In this document: in pieces, positions 50,843-60,259 of the stretch
Layout: every line of letters begins with the position of its first letter
How positions within the stretch are numbered: the first letter of the stretch is position 1
Source: Natrinema ejinorense
GTDB taxonomy: Archaea > Halobacteriota > Halobacteria > Halobacteriales > Natrialbaceae
Length of the DNA: 64,000 nucleotides
Direction of reading: 5' to 3'
Assembly: GCF_002494345.1 (NCBI RefSeq)
Contig: NZ_NXNI01000001.1
Coordinates: 2,480,001 to 2,544,000, forward strand
Translations under genes and position numbers: made by a program
The notes under the pieces: generated by a model
What the model was told of the DNA's origin: nothing
What the model saw: only the letters and a program-made list of their open reading frames with translations
Databases searched by the model: none

Positions 50843-52552
50843 TCACTCGCCCATCCAGTCGCTGGCTTGCGGTTCGGCCGGATCCGTCGGCACCGCGAGC
50901 AGGACCGGCTCGGCCGCAGAAATCGCCGCCGCGAGACGCGACTCGATCGCCGCCGGGGTTTCCGCTCGTTCGGCTCGCATGCCGAAGCTCGCCGCAAGCG
51001 CCGTAAAATCGATCGGCGCGTCGCCCCAGCCGTACGTGTCGGCGGCGAGTTCGAACGCCCGATCGGCCTCGTCGCTGATGATCGCGTAGTCCTCGTTGAC
51101 GAAGACGACGACGGTGATGGGCAGTTCCTCGGCGACGGCCGTATGGAGTTCGTGGACACACATCAAGAGCCCGCCGTCGCCGGTCAGCACGACCACGTCG
51201 TCGTCGGGGTTCGCGAACTGTGCGCCGATTCCCGAGGGCAGTCCCGTCCCCATCGTGGCCCACGAGCCGGGATTGACGTACGACCGCGGCCCCGCCGCCT
51301 CGAAGGCGTTCAGCGCCCAGACGCGAAAGCCGCCGGCGTCGAGCGTCACGATCGTTTCTCGGGGCACGGCGTCCCGAATCGTCTCGAGTGCACTCACCGA
51401 GGTCAGCGGCGGGGACGAACCCCGAAGCTCCTCGAGTCGCCGGCTCGTCGCCCGTCGAACGCGCCGGGCGCGCTCGCGGGCGCTCCCGTCGGCCCGACCG
51501 CCGTCTCGATCTCCGAGCGTCGCCTCGAGCGCCGACAGCGCGTCGGCAGCGTCGGCGACGACCCCGACCGCCGGCTCGTAGCCGTTTCCGAGGTCTGCGG
51601 GAGAGAGCGTGACGTGGACGAGGTCTGCGGGAGAGAGCGTGACGTGGACGAGGTCTGCGGGAGAGAGCGTGACGTGGACGAGGTCGGCGGGGAGGTCGAC
51701 GCTCCAGGTGCGGGTCGTCATCGCGTCGAAATCCGTTCCGACTGCGAGCGCTGCGTCGGCGTTGGCGAGCAACTCGAGCAGGGCAGGCGACGCACTGCCC
51801 GCCAGCGTTCCGGCGACGTACCCGCCGGAGCCGTCGGGGACGACACCTTTCCCCTTGTACGTAGTAACGATCGGCGCGCCGAGTCGGTCGGCGACGCGCC
51901 GTAGTTCGGCGCTGGCGTTCCCAGCGCGGACGCCGCCACCCGCGACGATGACTGGTCGCTCGGCCGGGGCGAGCAGATCGGTGGCCGCGTCGATATCGTC
52001 CTCGGCAACGCCCGAGACGGACTCGCGACTGTACTCGCCGGGCGTCGCGACGGGGCGATCCAGCGAGAGAAAGCGCTTCGGAACCCCGACCCTGACCGGC
52101 CCCTTCGGCGGCCGCTCCGCGGTTGCGATCGCCGCCTCGAGCGCGGCGGCCGTCCCCTCGGGCTGGTCGACGACCACGTTCGATTTCACGACGGTATCGT
52201 ACGTTTCCGGCGGCGTCTCGTGGATACCCCCACCGCCACGGATCTCGGGGTCGGTTTCGACGGCGATGTGAACCAGCGGCGTACAGTCGTTGCGCGCGTT
52301 CTGCAGGCCGTTCATCGCGTTCATGTCGCCCGGACCCGGGACGACGAGCGTCCCGGCGGGATCGCCGCAGGTCTCGGCGTATCCCCAGGCCTGATGCGTG
52401 ACGGCGGTCTCGTGGCGGGCCATCACGTGCCGGATATCGTCTCGCCTCTCGATCGCGTCGTTCAGCGGGAGCGTCTGCGTGCCAGGAATGCCGAACACGG
52501 TGTCGATCCCGGCGGCCGCCAGTCGCTCGACCATCGCATGGCTCACGCGCAT
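50843..52552 (-). CDS. Thiamine-diphosphate-dependent enzyme (acetolactate synthase-like)
   Basis: The product has 569 residues. The three TPP domains are visible: N-terminal Pyr domain with GIPGTQTLPLNDAI and catalytic Glu in MARHETAVTHQ; a middle domain (about 180-330); C-terminal PP domain with GDGGLLMCVHELHTAVAEELPITVVVFVNEDYAI. Likely a 2-oxoacid decarboxylase or benzaldehyde-lyase-type enzyme rather than the anabolic AHAS, as no small subunit is nearby. A TATA box centred 26 nt before supports the ATG at 52550-52552. Residues about 285-320 carry a tandem repeat of ten residues, LVHVTLSPAD, three times. Confidence 0.85.
   Translation of the reverse strand: MRVSHAMVERLAAAGIDTVFGIPGTQTLPLNDAIERRDDIRHVMARHETAVTHQAWGYAETCGDPAGTLVVPGPGDMNAMNGLQNARNDCTPLVHIAVETDPEIRGGGGIHETPPETYDTVVKSNVVVDQPEGTAAALEAAIATAERPPKGPVRVGVPKRFLSLDRPVATPGEYSRESVSGVAEDDIDAATDLLAPAERPVIVAGGGVRAGNASAELRRVADRLGAPIVTTYKGKGVVPDGSGGYVAGTLAGSASPALLELLANADAALAVGTDFDAMTTRTWSVDLPADLVHVTLSPADLVHVTLSPADLVHVTLSPADLGNGYEPAVGVVADAADALSALEATLGDRDGGRADGSARERARRVRRATSRRLEELRGSSPPLTSVSALETIRDAVPRETIVTLDAGGFRVWALNAFEAAGPRSYVNPGSWATMGTGLPSGIGAQFANPDDDVVVLTGDGGLLMCVHELHTAVAEELPITVVVFVNEDYAIISDEADRAFELAADTYGWGDAPIDFTALAASFGMRAERAETPAAIESRLAAAISAAEPVLLAVPTDPAEPQASDWMGE
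51591..51690. repeat. 30-bp tandem repeat within the TPP enzyme gene
   Basis: The 30-bp unit repeats in 3.3 copies (units starting at 51601, 51631 and 51661), almost exactly. As it is a multiple of three, the enzyme gains two extra blocks of ten residues (LVHVTLSPAD). The last copy has one change (TCTGCGG to TCGGCGG). Confidence 0.9.
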
Positions 52553-52573
52553 GTCCGCCACCTCGACGGCCGA

Positions 52574-52582
52574 CTATTTATG
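52574..52582 (-). promoter_or_regulatory. TATA box of the TPP enzyme gene
   Basis: On the minus strand CATAAATAG, centred 26 nt before the ATG at 52552. It supports that ATG rather than the in-frame GTG at 52561 and implies a leaderless transcript. Confidence 0.6.
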
Positions 52583-52725
52583 AACTGGTCGCGTCGTCGC
52601 GTGTGCTCCCTGGGCGTAGCCGATCCACCGACGGCTCCAGCTGCGACTCCGCGGTCGACGGCCAGTCCACCGGAGTCTCGAGATTCTTCGACAGTTCTTA
52701 TAGGGTGTGCGGACTACCACGCAAT

Positions 52726-53133
52726 ATGGAAGACATTTTCGTCGCTCGAGTCATGTCCACGTCCCTGCACACGGTAACGCCCGACACGCTGGTCGAGGAC
52801 GCCGCCCAGTTGATGCTCGAGAACGGGATCGGATCGGTCGTCGTCGTCGACGACGACAACCAACTCGAGGGGATCCTGACGACGACGGACTTCGTCCGGA
52901 TCGTTTCCGAGCAGAAACCGAAGGATCAGACGCCGGTCTCGAAGTACATGAGTACGGACGTCGTCACGGCCTCGGCCCAGGACAGCGTCCGCGACGTTGC
53001 GGACGCGATGGTCGAACGGGGCTTCCATCACATCCCCGTCGTCGACAACGAGGAAGGCGCCATCGGAATGGTCACGACGTCCGACCTGGCCGGCTACATC
53101 TCGCGCGTCCAGTCGCCCAGCCCCGACGAGTAA
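52726..53133 (+). CDS. Two-CBS-domain protein
   Basis: The product has 135 residues, a stand-alone CBS pair: domain 1 (about 8-60, VMSTSLHTVTPDTLVEDAAQLMLENGIGSVVVVDDDNQLEGILTTTD) and domain 2 (about 74-128, MSTDVVTASAQDSVRDVADAMVERGFHHIPVVDNEEGAIGMVTTSD). Such modules bind adenosine nucleotides and regulate partner proteins; no enzyme is fused here. A TATA-like CTTATAGG lies about 27 nt upstream, so the transcript is probably leaderless from the ATG. Confidence 0.93.
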   Translation: MEDIFVARVMSTSLHTVTPDTLVEDAAQLMLENGIGSVVVVDDDNQLEGILTTTDFVRIVSEQKPKDQTPVSKYMSTDVVTASAQDSVRDVADAMVERGFHHIPVVDNEEGAIGMVTTSDLAGYISRVQSPSPDE

Positions 53134-53157
53134 GGCCGTCGAACCCGTCGGACGGGA

Positions 53158-53529
53158 TCAGTTTCGATCGGCAGCCTCGTCCGGAGAGTCGGACTCGTCG
53201 TCTTCGGTCATCCAGCGCACCGTTTCGTCGAGTCGATCCCGGAGCGCGCGAGCCTCGGCCGGCGTCAACTCCACGTCGGCGTGGCCCGTCCCGTGGTCAC
53301 CCGCCATCGCATCGATACTGACCACCACTCGGTGGCCGTCGTCAGACCGCGGTCGAACCGAGATGTCGGCCCGGTCGGGATAGTCACGCGGCGGTCCGAT
53401 CTCGAGGTCGGTCTCGCCCCGCGTGACACCGATCTGAACGCGCTCCGAGCGGGTCAGATCGAACGAGTCTGTCGGATCTTCGACGGTCCGTGCCGATCCC
53501 GCCTCGGAGTGTGTGGAATCGTCTGCCAT
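53158..53529 (-). CDS. Conserved haloarchaeal acidic protein
   Basis: The 123-residue protein is acidic with no membrane segment. The core is a small sheet-helix domain: VQIGVTRGETDLEIGPPRDYPDRADISVRPRSDDGHRVVVSIDAM, then ELTPAEARALRDRLDETVRWM, a helical end. Tails are low-complexity. It resembles widespread haloarchaeal proteins of unknown role and is convergent with the CBS gene. Confidence 0.65.
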   Translation of the reverse strand: MADDSTHSEAGSARTVEDPTDSFDLTRSERVQIGVTRGETDLEIGPPRDYPDRADISVRPRSDDGHRVVVSIDAMAGDHGTGHADVELTPAEARALRDRLDETVRWMTEDDESDSPDEAADRN

Positions 53530-53685
53530 ACGTACTCCTTGGCGAGTCTCCCCCTTGACTGTGCTCCCGGTCGGGTTCGCCCCGGCGAGGGCCCATCGTC
53601 GACAACCCCAGTCGTGGGCGGTCGTATCGGCTCGGACAACGCCAGTGGAAGTCGATGCGACACACGGCAGCGTCGGGGAGCCGCG

Positions 53686-54096
53686 TTACTCGACCGCGAA
53701 CATCTCGTCGTCCAGTCGACGGCCGCCGGCCCAGCACTCGAGGGCGAACCACGCGAGATACCCCGGGACGAAGACCGTGATCGCAACAGTGAGCAGCCAC
53801 GTCCCGCTGGCGACCTCGAGCGTGTAGAGTTGCGAGAGCCCGAACCCGACCGCGCCGATCGCGAACGCGGCGATGCCGGCAGCGCCAACGCGGGGCCAGC
53901 CGACGAGCCGGCCGGCAACGGGGACTCGCTCGCGGGTGCCGGCGAGGAACAGCGAGAGCCCGACGATAGCGAGCCAGCCGGCCACCAGTAGCGTCGACGG
54001 AGCGGGGCCACCGAGGACGAACAGCCCGGCCAGCAGTAGCGTCGCGATCCCGCCACCGGCGAACCCGCGACGAACGATGTCTTTCAGTCGACTCAT
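53686..54096 (-). CDS. Four-TM small membrane protein
   Basis: The product has 136 residues with four hydrophobic segments: about 13-28, 33-50, 68-88 and 97-118. It starts MSRLKDIVRRGFAGGG with a basic N-terminus and ends in an acidic ECWAGGRRLDDEMFAVE. The ATG at 54094-54096 removes a spurious upstream extension. It lies 49 bp downstream of the uvrA stop on the same strand, so it may be in its transcript. No family recognised. Confidence 0.68.
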   Translation of the reverse strand: MSRLKDIVRRGFAGGGIATLLLAGLFVLGGPAPSTLLVAGWLAIVGLSLFLAGTRERVPVAGRLVGWPRVGAAGIAAFAIGAVGFGLSQLYTLEVASGTWLLTVAITVFVPGYLAWFALECWAGGRRLDDEMFAVE

Positions 54097-54145
54097 CTGT
54101 CTCCTCGTTGGCCCGAATCGCAATGAGTCCTTCTGACTGTCGCGA

Positions 54146-57109
54146 TCAGTCGTCGTCCATCGGCGCACTCACGGGCTCGACACGCTCGCCACGTGGTCCC
54201 TCGAGATCGATCTTCGGGAGCAGGTCCCGCAGGTAGCGTCCGGTGTGGGAGTCCTCGAGACGGGCGACGTCCTCGGGCGTCCCGGTCGCGACGACTTCGC
54301 CGCCGTTCTCGCCGCCCTCGGGGCCGAGATCGATGATGTGATCGGCGTTTTTCACGAGGTCGAGTTCGTGTTCGATGACGACGACGGTGTTGCCGTTGTC
54401 GGTCAGCCGGTGGAGGACGTCGATGAGTTTGCGTTCGTCCTCGCTGTGGAGGCCCGTGGTGGGTTCGTCGAGCAGGTAGAGCGTCTCGCCGGAGTCTTTC
54501 TTCCCCAGCTCCTCGGCGAGCTTGATCCGCTGGGCCTCCCCGCCCGAGAGCGTCGTCGAGGGCTGGCCGAGTTTCATGTAGTCGAGTCCGACGTCTTTCA
54601 GCAGCTTCAGTCGGCGGCGGATCTGGCTCGAGGACTCGAAGAAGTCGTAGGCCTCCTCGACGGACATCTCGAGGACGTCGGCGATGGTCTTGCCCTTGTA
54701 GGTGACGTCGAGGGTGGCGTCGTTGTAGCGCGCGCCGTCGCACTCTTCACAGGGGACGTAGACGTCGCTCAGGAAGTTCATCTCGATCTTGACCGTTCCC
54801 TGGCCGCCACACTCCTCGCAACGGCCACCCTTGACGTTGAAGGAGAACCGCCCTTTCTCGTAGCCGCGCTGTTTCGCGAGCTTCGTCGAGGCGAACAGTT
54901 CCCGAATGTAGTCGAAGACGCTGGTGTACGTCGCGGGGTTCGATCGGGGCGTGCGGCCGATCGGCGACTGGTCGATCAGTCGGACAGTCTCGATCCGATC
55001 GAGCCCCTCGAGGGCGTCGTGGTCGCCCGGAATCACCGACGTGTTGTCGTTCATCTGGCGGGCCAGCCCCTTGTAGAACACTTCGTGCATGAGGGTGGAC
55101 TTCCCGGAGCCCGAGACCCCGGTGATCGCGGTAAAGCAGCTGATCGGGATCTCCACGTCGAGGTCCTTGAGGTTGTGCTGGCGCGCCCCGCGGATCGTCA
55201 GCGTCCCGTCCGGCTCGCGGCGCTCGTCGGGCACCGGGATCTGCCGCCGGCCGGAGAGGTACTCGCCGGTCACGGATCCTTCGGCCGCTTTGACCTCCTC
55301 GACGGAGCCGTTGGCGACGACCTCGCCGCCGCGCTTGCCGGGGCCGGGCCCCATGTCGATGACGTTGTCCGCCCGTCGCATCGTCTCCTCGTCGTGTTCG
55401 ACGACGAGCAAGGTGTTGCCCAGATCGCGGAGTTCCTCGAGCGTGTCCAGCAGCCGGTCGTTGTCCCGCTGATGGAGCCCGATCGAGGGCTCGTCGAGCA
55501 CGTAGAGGACGCCGACGAGGCCGGAGCCGATCTGCGTGGCGAGTCGGATCCGCTGGCTCTCGCCGCCCGACAGCGTGGAGGCCTCCCGGTCGAGCGTGAT
55601 GTAGTCGAGGCCGACCTCGCACATGAAGCCCAGGCGGGCGCGGATCTCCTTGAGGATCTCCTCGGCGATGACCTTCTCGCGTTCGGTGAGGTCGGCTTCC
55701 ATCGCCTCGAAGTGATCGCGGGCGTCGCCGATGCTCATCGCGTTGATTTCGGTGATCGACGTATCGTCGACCAGCACCGCTCTCGAGGCCGGCTTCAGGC
55801 GAGTGCCGTCACAGGCCGGACACTCCGTGACCGACATGTAGTCCTCGATGTGCTCGCGGGTCGAGTCGGAGTCGGTCTCGATGTAGCGGCGCTCGAGGTT
55901 CGGAATGACCCCCTCGAAGCGCTTTTGCTTCCGCCGAGTGCCGTTTTTCGTACTCCGTTTGAACACCACTTCGCCGTCCGTTCCGTAGAGGAACGCCTGC
56001 TGGACATCGTCCGCGAGGTCTTCGAACGGGGTCTCGAGTGAGACGCCGAAGTGCTCCGCGACGGCGTCCAGCCGGGTCTGGTAGTACGAGCGGTTGTAGC
56101 TCCAGGGCTCGAAGACGTGTTTGAGCGGCTTGGATTCGTCCTGGAGGACGAGGGCCTCGTCGACCTCCTTGGTCTCGCCCAGTCCCTCACACTCGGGACA
56201 GGCCCCGTGCGGGGAGTTGAACGAGAAGGACCGGGTCTCGATCTCCGGGATGTCGATCCCGCAGTGCGTGCAGGCGAGGTCCTTCGAGAACTCGACGACG
56301 AAGCGGTCGTTCTCCTCGGTCTCCTCGCCGAGCGCGCCGGTCCGGCGGGCTTCCTCGCCGAGATCCGCGGCCACTTCTTCGGAGGCGTCCGGGAGGATGA
56401 CCTTCAGGACGCCCTCGGCCTCGTCCAGCGCCGTCTCGACGCTGTCGATGATGCGCGGACGATCCTCTGCGCTGACCTTCACGCGGTCGACGATCACGTC
56501 GACGGTGTGGTCGAAGTTCTCGTCGAGGTCCGGCTCGTCGAGCGTGAGGTCGTGTTCCTCGCCGTCGATCTCGACCCGGGCGTACCCCTCCGAGACGAGT
56601 TCCTCGAAGAGGTCCTCGAAGGCACCCTTCTGGTCGCGGACCACTGGGGCGGCGAGTTTGGCTTTGGTTCCCTCCGGCAACTCGAGAATGCGCTCGACCA
56701 TGTTTTGCGCACTCTGCTCGCCGACCTCGCGGCCACAGTCGGGACAGTGGGGCGTGCCGACGCGGGCGTAGAGCAAGCGCAGGTAGTCGTGGAGCTCCGT
56801 GACCGTCCCGACGGTCGATCGGGGGTTGTTCGCGGCGTTCTTCTGGTCGATCGAAATCGCCGGCGAGAGGCCTTCGACGGTTTCGACCTGGGGTTTGTCC
56901 ATCTGCCCCAGGAAGTTCCGGGCGTACGCCGAGAGGCTCTCGATGTAGCGGCGCTGGCCCTCGGCGTAGACCGTCTCGAACGCCAGCGAGGACTTCCCCG
57001 AGCCCGAGAGGCCGGTAACGACCGTAAACGCCTCGCGGGGGATCGTGACGTCGAGGTCCTTGAGGTTGTGCTCCTCCGCGCCACGTACTTCGATGTAGTC
57101 CTTGCTCAT
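54146..57109 (-). CDS. uvrA: UvrABC excision nuclease subunit A
   Basis: DNA damage recognition ATPase of nucleotide excision repair, 987 residues. Two ABC modules: Walker [12 protein letters not shown] and [11 protein letters not shown], signatures [13 protein letters not shown] and [13 protein letters not shown], Walker [14 protein letters not shown] and [13 protein letters not shown]. Zinc-binding Cys clusters are [16 protein letters not shown]...CPECEGLG and CEECGGQG...CEECDG. Acts with UvrB and UvrC, which are not in the window. Length and layout are normal for a bacterial-type UvrA in haloarchaea. Confidence 0.98.
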   Translation of the reverse strand: MSKDYIEVRGAEEHNLKDLDVTIPREAFTVVTGLSGSGKSSLAFETVYAEGQRRYIESLSAYARNFLGQMDKPQVETVEGLSPAISIDQKNAANNPRSTVGTVTELHDYLRLLYARVGTPHCPDCGREVGEQSAQNMVERILELPEGTKAKLAAPVVRDQKGAFEDLFEELVSEGYARVEIDGEEHDLTLDEPDLDENFDHTVDVIVDRVKVSAEDRPRIIDSVETALDEAEGVLKVILPDASEEVAADLGEEARRTGALGEETEENDRFVVEFSKDLACTHCGIDIPEIETRSFSFNSPHGACPECEGLGETKEVDEALVLQDESKPLKHVFEPWSYNRSYYQTRLDAVAEHFGVSLETPFEDLADDVQQAFLYGTDGEVVFKRSTKNGTRRKQKRFEGVIPNLERRYIETDSDSTREHIEDYMSVTECPACDGTRLKPASRAVLVDDTSITEINAMSIGDARDHFEAMEADLTEREKVIAEEILKEIRARLGFMCEVGLDYITLDREASTLSGGESQRIRLATQIGSGLVGVLYVLDEPSIGLHQRDNDRLLDTLEELRDLGNTLLVVEHDEETMRRADNVIDMGPGPGKRGGEVVANGSVEEVKAAEGSVTGEYLSGRRQIPVPDERREPDGTLTIRGARQHNLKDLDVEIPISCFTAITGVSGSGKSTLMHEVFYKGLARQMNDNTSVIPGDHDALEGLDRIETVRLIDQSPIGRTPRSNPATYTSVFDYIRELFASTKLAKQRGYEKGRFSFNVKGGRCEECGGQGTVKIEMNFLSDVYVPCEECDGARYNDATLDVTYKGKTIADVLEMSVEEAYDFFESSSQIRRRLKLLKDVGLDYMKLGQPSTTLSGGEAQRIKLAEELGKKDSGETLYLLDEPTTGLHSEDERKLIDVLHRLTDNGNTVVVIEHELDLVKNADHIIDLGPEGGENGGEVVATGTPEDVARLEDSHTGRYLRDLLPKIDLEGPRGERVEPVSAPMDDD

Positions 57110-57327
57110 CGTTCGATCCGGGAGCGGGACTGTCTCTCCTGTCGATACGGTTCCGGATTCATTGTGTCTGAGTCAGTGGCCGGAAGACCTTAACGAGTCT
57201 GAAAGCCCAATGCCATGGTATCAGTTGACAACCAGTGGGGCGGTCCGACGAGCGGCGGACGATCCGTCCCGCCGAAGCGGTCGCTACCGTCACCTGTTTT
57301 TATGCGTGCTGGATCAGAAGGGTGCGT

Positions 57328-57561
57328 ATGGACGACATCGACCTCGACGAACTCGTGGCTTCGTTGACGCTTCGCGAGGAAAACCAGGCGATCAAGAGCT
57401 ACCAGAACACGGTGGCAGTGTCCTGTCCGGCCTGTGACTCGCGGTTCGACGACCTCATCGTGTGCAAGGAGAACCCGACGAGTCTCAACCTCTCGAGACA
57501 ACTGGATCTGTGCGTGGGATCGGCGGACGGTCAGGCGGTCATTTTCACGCACAAGAAGTAA
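57328..57561 (+). CDS. Small zinc-ribbon protein (flagella-cluster-like)
   Basis: The product has 77 residues. The Cys motif CPACDSRFDDLIVCKE and the later LDLCVGSADGQAVIFTHKK are typical of a short haloarchaeal family often labelled flagella cluster protein, a label based on neighbourhood rather than function. The ATG at 57328 was chosen for the family start MDDIDLDELVASL. No flagellar gene is nearby here. Cytosolic; function unknown. Confidence 0.75.
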   Translation: MDDIDLDELVASLTLREENQAIKSYQNTVAVSCPACDSRFDDLIVCKENPTSLNLSRQLDLCVGSADGQAVIFTHKK

Positions 57562-57616
57562 CGATCCAGTGCTGTCGAGTCCGTCTTTTCGAGTCCGTGC
57601 CGAGCGAGCAACCCGT

Positions 57617-58276
57617 TCACTCCAGTATCGCAGACAGGCCGTACAGACTGGCGAGTTCGTGGTCCGGCGTGACGGACAGGGACACATCATCGTTGTGGTC
57701 TCGTCGCAAAAACGCGGCGTCGATCCCCGCGTTCCGTGCAGCGATCACGTCGTGTTCGGAGTCGCCGACGTAGAGAGCGGCCTCGGTACCGATGTCGTGT
57801 AGCGTTTTCTCGAGATAGTAGGGGTTCGGTTTCTTGCGTCGAAGGCTCTCGACGGTCATGGGCCGTCCCTGAACGACGTCGAACGAGGGAGTATCCAGAC
57901 GATCGTACGCGAACGTGAGCGTCGGGTGCTGATTGGTGCTGACGACACCCGTCGGCCGCTCGAGTTCGTTCAGGGCGTTCACGTCGGGATACAGTCCTTT
58001 TTCCCCTGCCGCGATCGCATCGCGTTGGACCTGCGAACACGCTCGATCGCGGGAGAGCCAGAACGAGTCGGTCTCGAGTCCGTACGTTTCACAAATGGTG
58101 GTCAAGCGAGAGACCGTGACACCGTAGACGAGGTCGGCGACGTGCTCCGGATCGGGCGCAGTCACCCCGTGTTCATTGAACGCGTCGCGTATGGCAGCCT
58201 CGAAAACGGACCGATCGCTCGACGTTCGCTCGAGCAGTACGCCGTCGTTGTCGAAGAGTATGGCCTCGTATTCCAT
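57617..58276 (-). CDS. HAD-family hydrolase (phosphatase-like)
   Basis: The product has 219 residues. Motif I is FDNDGVLL (Asp9 nucleophile, Asp11), motif II is VVSTNQ (a Ser/Thr, then N), motif III Lys is in RRKKPNPYYL, and motif IV is YVGDSEHDVIAARNAG. A helical cap (about 20-85) makes it subfamily I, phosphoglycolate-phosphatase-like. Single gene; natural substrate unknown. Confidence 0.9.
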   Translation of the reverse strand: MEYEAILFDNDGVLLERTSSDRSVFEAAIRDAFNEHGVTAPDPEHVADLVYGVTVSRLTTICETYGLETDSFWLSRDRACSQVQRDAIAAGEKGLYPDVNALNELERPTGVVSTNQHPTLTFAYDRLDTPSFDVVQGRPMTVESLRRKKPNPYYLEKTLHDIGTEAALYVGDSEHDVIAARNAGIDAAFLRRDHNDDVSLSVTPDHELASLYGLSAILE

Positions 58277-58672
58277 GCGTGTGTCTTTCGTGAGTAGTGT
58301 TCCGACGGTCTCCCGGTGCCCTCAATCCAGCGATGTGGCTACCCGTGTCCAGCGATGTGACTCCCCGCGTCAATTAGAGAGCGAGTCGTGCAGCCCCGTG
58401 TCTCCGACCGATCACCGGCCGTTCGTCTTCTGGACGGTTCTCGAGGGACCTCCAGTAATCGGCTGCCACCATACCCCAGTGACGCAGTTGTGCTGCTCAT
58501 CTCATCGCAAGAAGCGGGCGACACACTCCCCGTCAAATCGGTTCTTCTCACCGACTCTGCGGGAGCCCTTTTAGACCAAGTCCCCACGACCGATGCTCGC
58601 GAATCTGCTGCCCGCGCGCCCACGGGGGGCAACGGACCAAAGTGACTTCGGCCGGCAGTCCCAAGGGGACCT
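58277..58672. other. Intergenic stretch without recognisable gene
   Basis: Upstream region of the HAD gene and of the coiled-coil gene. Open frames exist because of high GC content, but none shows haloarchaeal residue bias or a ribosome site. A short direct repeat, CCAGCGATGTG, occurs twice near 58331 and 58357. Nothing further is seen. Confidence 0.45.
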
Positions 58673-59176
58673 ATGAGCGAGGACGCCGCGGAGACACTCG
58701 CGGTCGAGGAATTCGTCGAGTACTGTCGCACCCAGGCCGGCCTGCTCTCGGGACACGTCGAGACGATGGGCGAGGAGGCCGACGAACTCCTCGACGAGAT
58801 CGACCAGGAGATGGCCGACATCCGATCGCGCCTCGAGACGTTGCCCGAGGAGGTCCCGGCGACCGAAACGCCGTCGACCGCGGACGTCCCGGACGCCGCC
58901 GACGTCGACGTGGCGGCGATCGAGGAACTCCAGGAAGAACTCGAGGAGAAGCAACTCCTCGTGGAAGCCAAACAGGCACGGATGCAGGCCTTTCAGGATC
59001 TGGCAGCGGAATACACGACGCTCGCCGCGGAGCTGGTCTCGGAGGTAGAGGACGGCCAGGAAGCGCTGACCCGCATCGTCGAGTTCGAGGCCGACGCCGA
59101 CGCGCCGGCGTACTTCGACGAGCGACAGACGATGGTCGAGGTCGCGGCCGAGTCGGCCGACTCCGGATCAGAATAG
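58673..59176 (+). CDS. Acidic coiled-coil protein
   Basis: The product has 167 residues, very acidic and almost wholly helical: about 10-55 and 80-140 show heptad-like patterns (EFVEYCRTQAGLLSGHVETMGEEADELLDEIDQEMADIRSRLETL, AAIEELQEELEEKQLLVEAKQARMQAFQDLAAEYTTLAAELV). A Pro/Thr/Ala hinge lies between. No enzyme motif. The pattern occurs across haloarchaea without known role; it may be a scaffold or DNA-organising factor. Confidence 0.7.
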   Translation: MSEDAAETLAVEEFVEYCRTQAGLLSGHVETMGEEADELLDEIDQEMADIRSRLETLPEEVPATETPSTADVPDAADVDVAAIEELQEELEEKQLLVEAKQARMQAFQDLAAEYTTLAAELVSEVEDGQEALTRIVEFEADADAPAYFDERQTMVEVAAESADSGSE

Positions 59177-59295
59177 CCGGAGCGGGCGGACTGGACGCCG
59201 ACGGACGTGATCGGCGGATCGGTCGTCGCTCGAGTTTACACTGGTAGTGACCCTCACCCAAATATTCATTGTCGATCGTGTTGTGCGGGCAACAT

Positions 59296-60225
59296 ATGGC
59301 GATCGACTACAGCGAGCGCGAGAAGTCCTACGAACTCTACCGAAAGGGCAAGCGAGAGGGGACGTGGGACCCCGACGACTACGACCTCGAAGCGGACCGC
59401 GAGGACTGGCACCAGTTCTCCGAGGCCGAGCAACAGCGGTTCCTCGCGACGTGTGCTGGGTTCTACGACGGCGAGGAGGACGTCACGCGGACGCTCGCGC
59501 CGTACATGATGGCCTTAGACGCCCTGCCGAACGAGGAGATGCCGTTCGACACCGTTCAAGAGGAGATCTACCTCGCCCAGCAGGTGTACGAAGAAGCCAA
59601 GCACACCGACCTCTTCAGCCGCTACTTCGAGGAGGTCTTCGAAACGCAGGAGACCGATCCCTACCGCGAGGGCGGCTATCAGGACCAGGGGTACAGCACG
59701 GACGACCTCTACGACACTGCGGACGACCTCCTGGCGGCGACCACGAGCGGCGACCGGACGGAACTCGTCTACGCGCTCGGCGAGGCCTATCTGAACTACA
59801 TGGGCATCGTCGAGGCGCAACTCGCCCGCGGGGGCTACCTCAGCTTCGATCAGATGATCGAACTGAAAGCCGAGGAGATGGGCCGAGACGTCGTCCTCGA
59901 GTCCTTCCAGACGGCCATCGGGAAGGTCCGGCAGGACGAGACGCGTCACATCGAGAACGGGCGGTGGATCCTGGCTAAACTGGCCGAGGCCAACCCCGAC
60001 ATCGTTGCGGACGTCTACGAACCGCGCATCGAGGAGTACGTCGAAAATCGACTGCTGACGGGTCCGCTCTACGACGACCAGCCGTTCGACGGCTACGATC
60101 AACGAAAGATCGGCACACAACTCGTCCAGTACCTGCAAGACACCGTCGACTACATCGGTGCCGATCGGTTCGAGCGCTACGGCGACGTTCGCGCTGCCCT
60201 CGAGGAACGCCAGGCTGCGGACTGA
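59296..60225 (+). CDS. R2-like diiron protein (ribonucleotide reductase beta / R2lox type)
   Basis: Ferritin-like helical bundle with the R2 pattern, 309 residues. Metal ligands are seen in EEIYLAQQVYEEAKHTDLF (E, ExxH), MGIVEAQLARGGYL (E) and VRQDETRHIENG (E, ExxH). It lacks the C-terminal tail of a class I R2 that contacts R1, and no R1 gene is adjacent, so an R2-like ligand-binding oxidase (R2lox) is an alternative to true nucleotide reductase. The family loads Mn/Fe or Fe/Fe. The ATG at 59296 gives MAIDYSEREKSYELY. Confidence 0.8.
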   Translation: MAIDYSEREKSYELYRKGKREGTWDPDDYDLEADREDWHQFSEAEQQRFLATCAGFYDGEEDVTRTLAPYMMALDALPNEEMPFDTVQEEIYLAQQVYEEAKHTDLFSRYFEEVFETQETDPYREGGYQDQGYSTDDLYDTADDLLAATTSGDRTELVYALGEAYLNYMGIVEAQLARGGYLSFDQMIELKAEEMGRDVVLESFQTAIGKVRQDETRHIENGRWILAKLAEANPDIVADVYEPRIEEYVENRLLTGPLYDDQPFDGYDQRKIGTQLVQYLQDTVDYIGADRFERYGDVRAALEERQAAD

Positions 60226-60259
60226 CACATGCGCCGTCGATCTCGCGTTCGAGGGCGGT

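Noticed and set aside
58388-58645. 85-residue plus-strand frame in the gap after the HAD gene
   Set aside because: No conserved motif, unusual composition for this genome, no promoter at a suitable distance.
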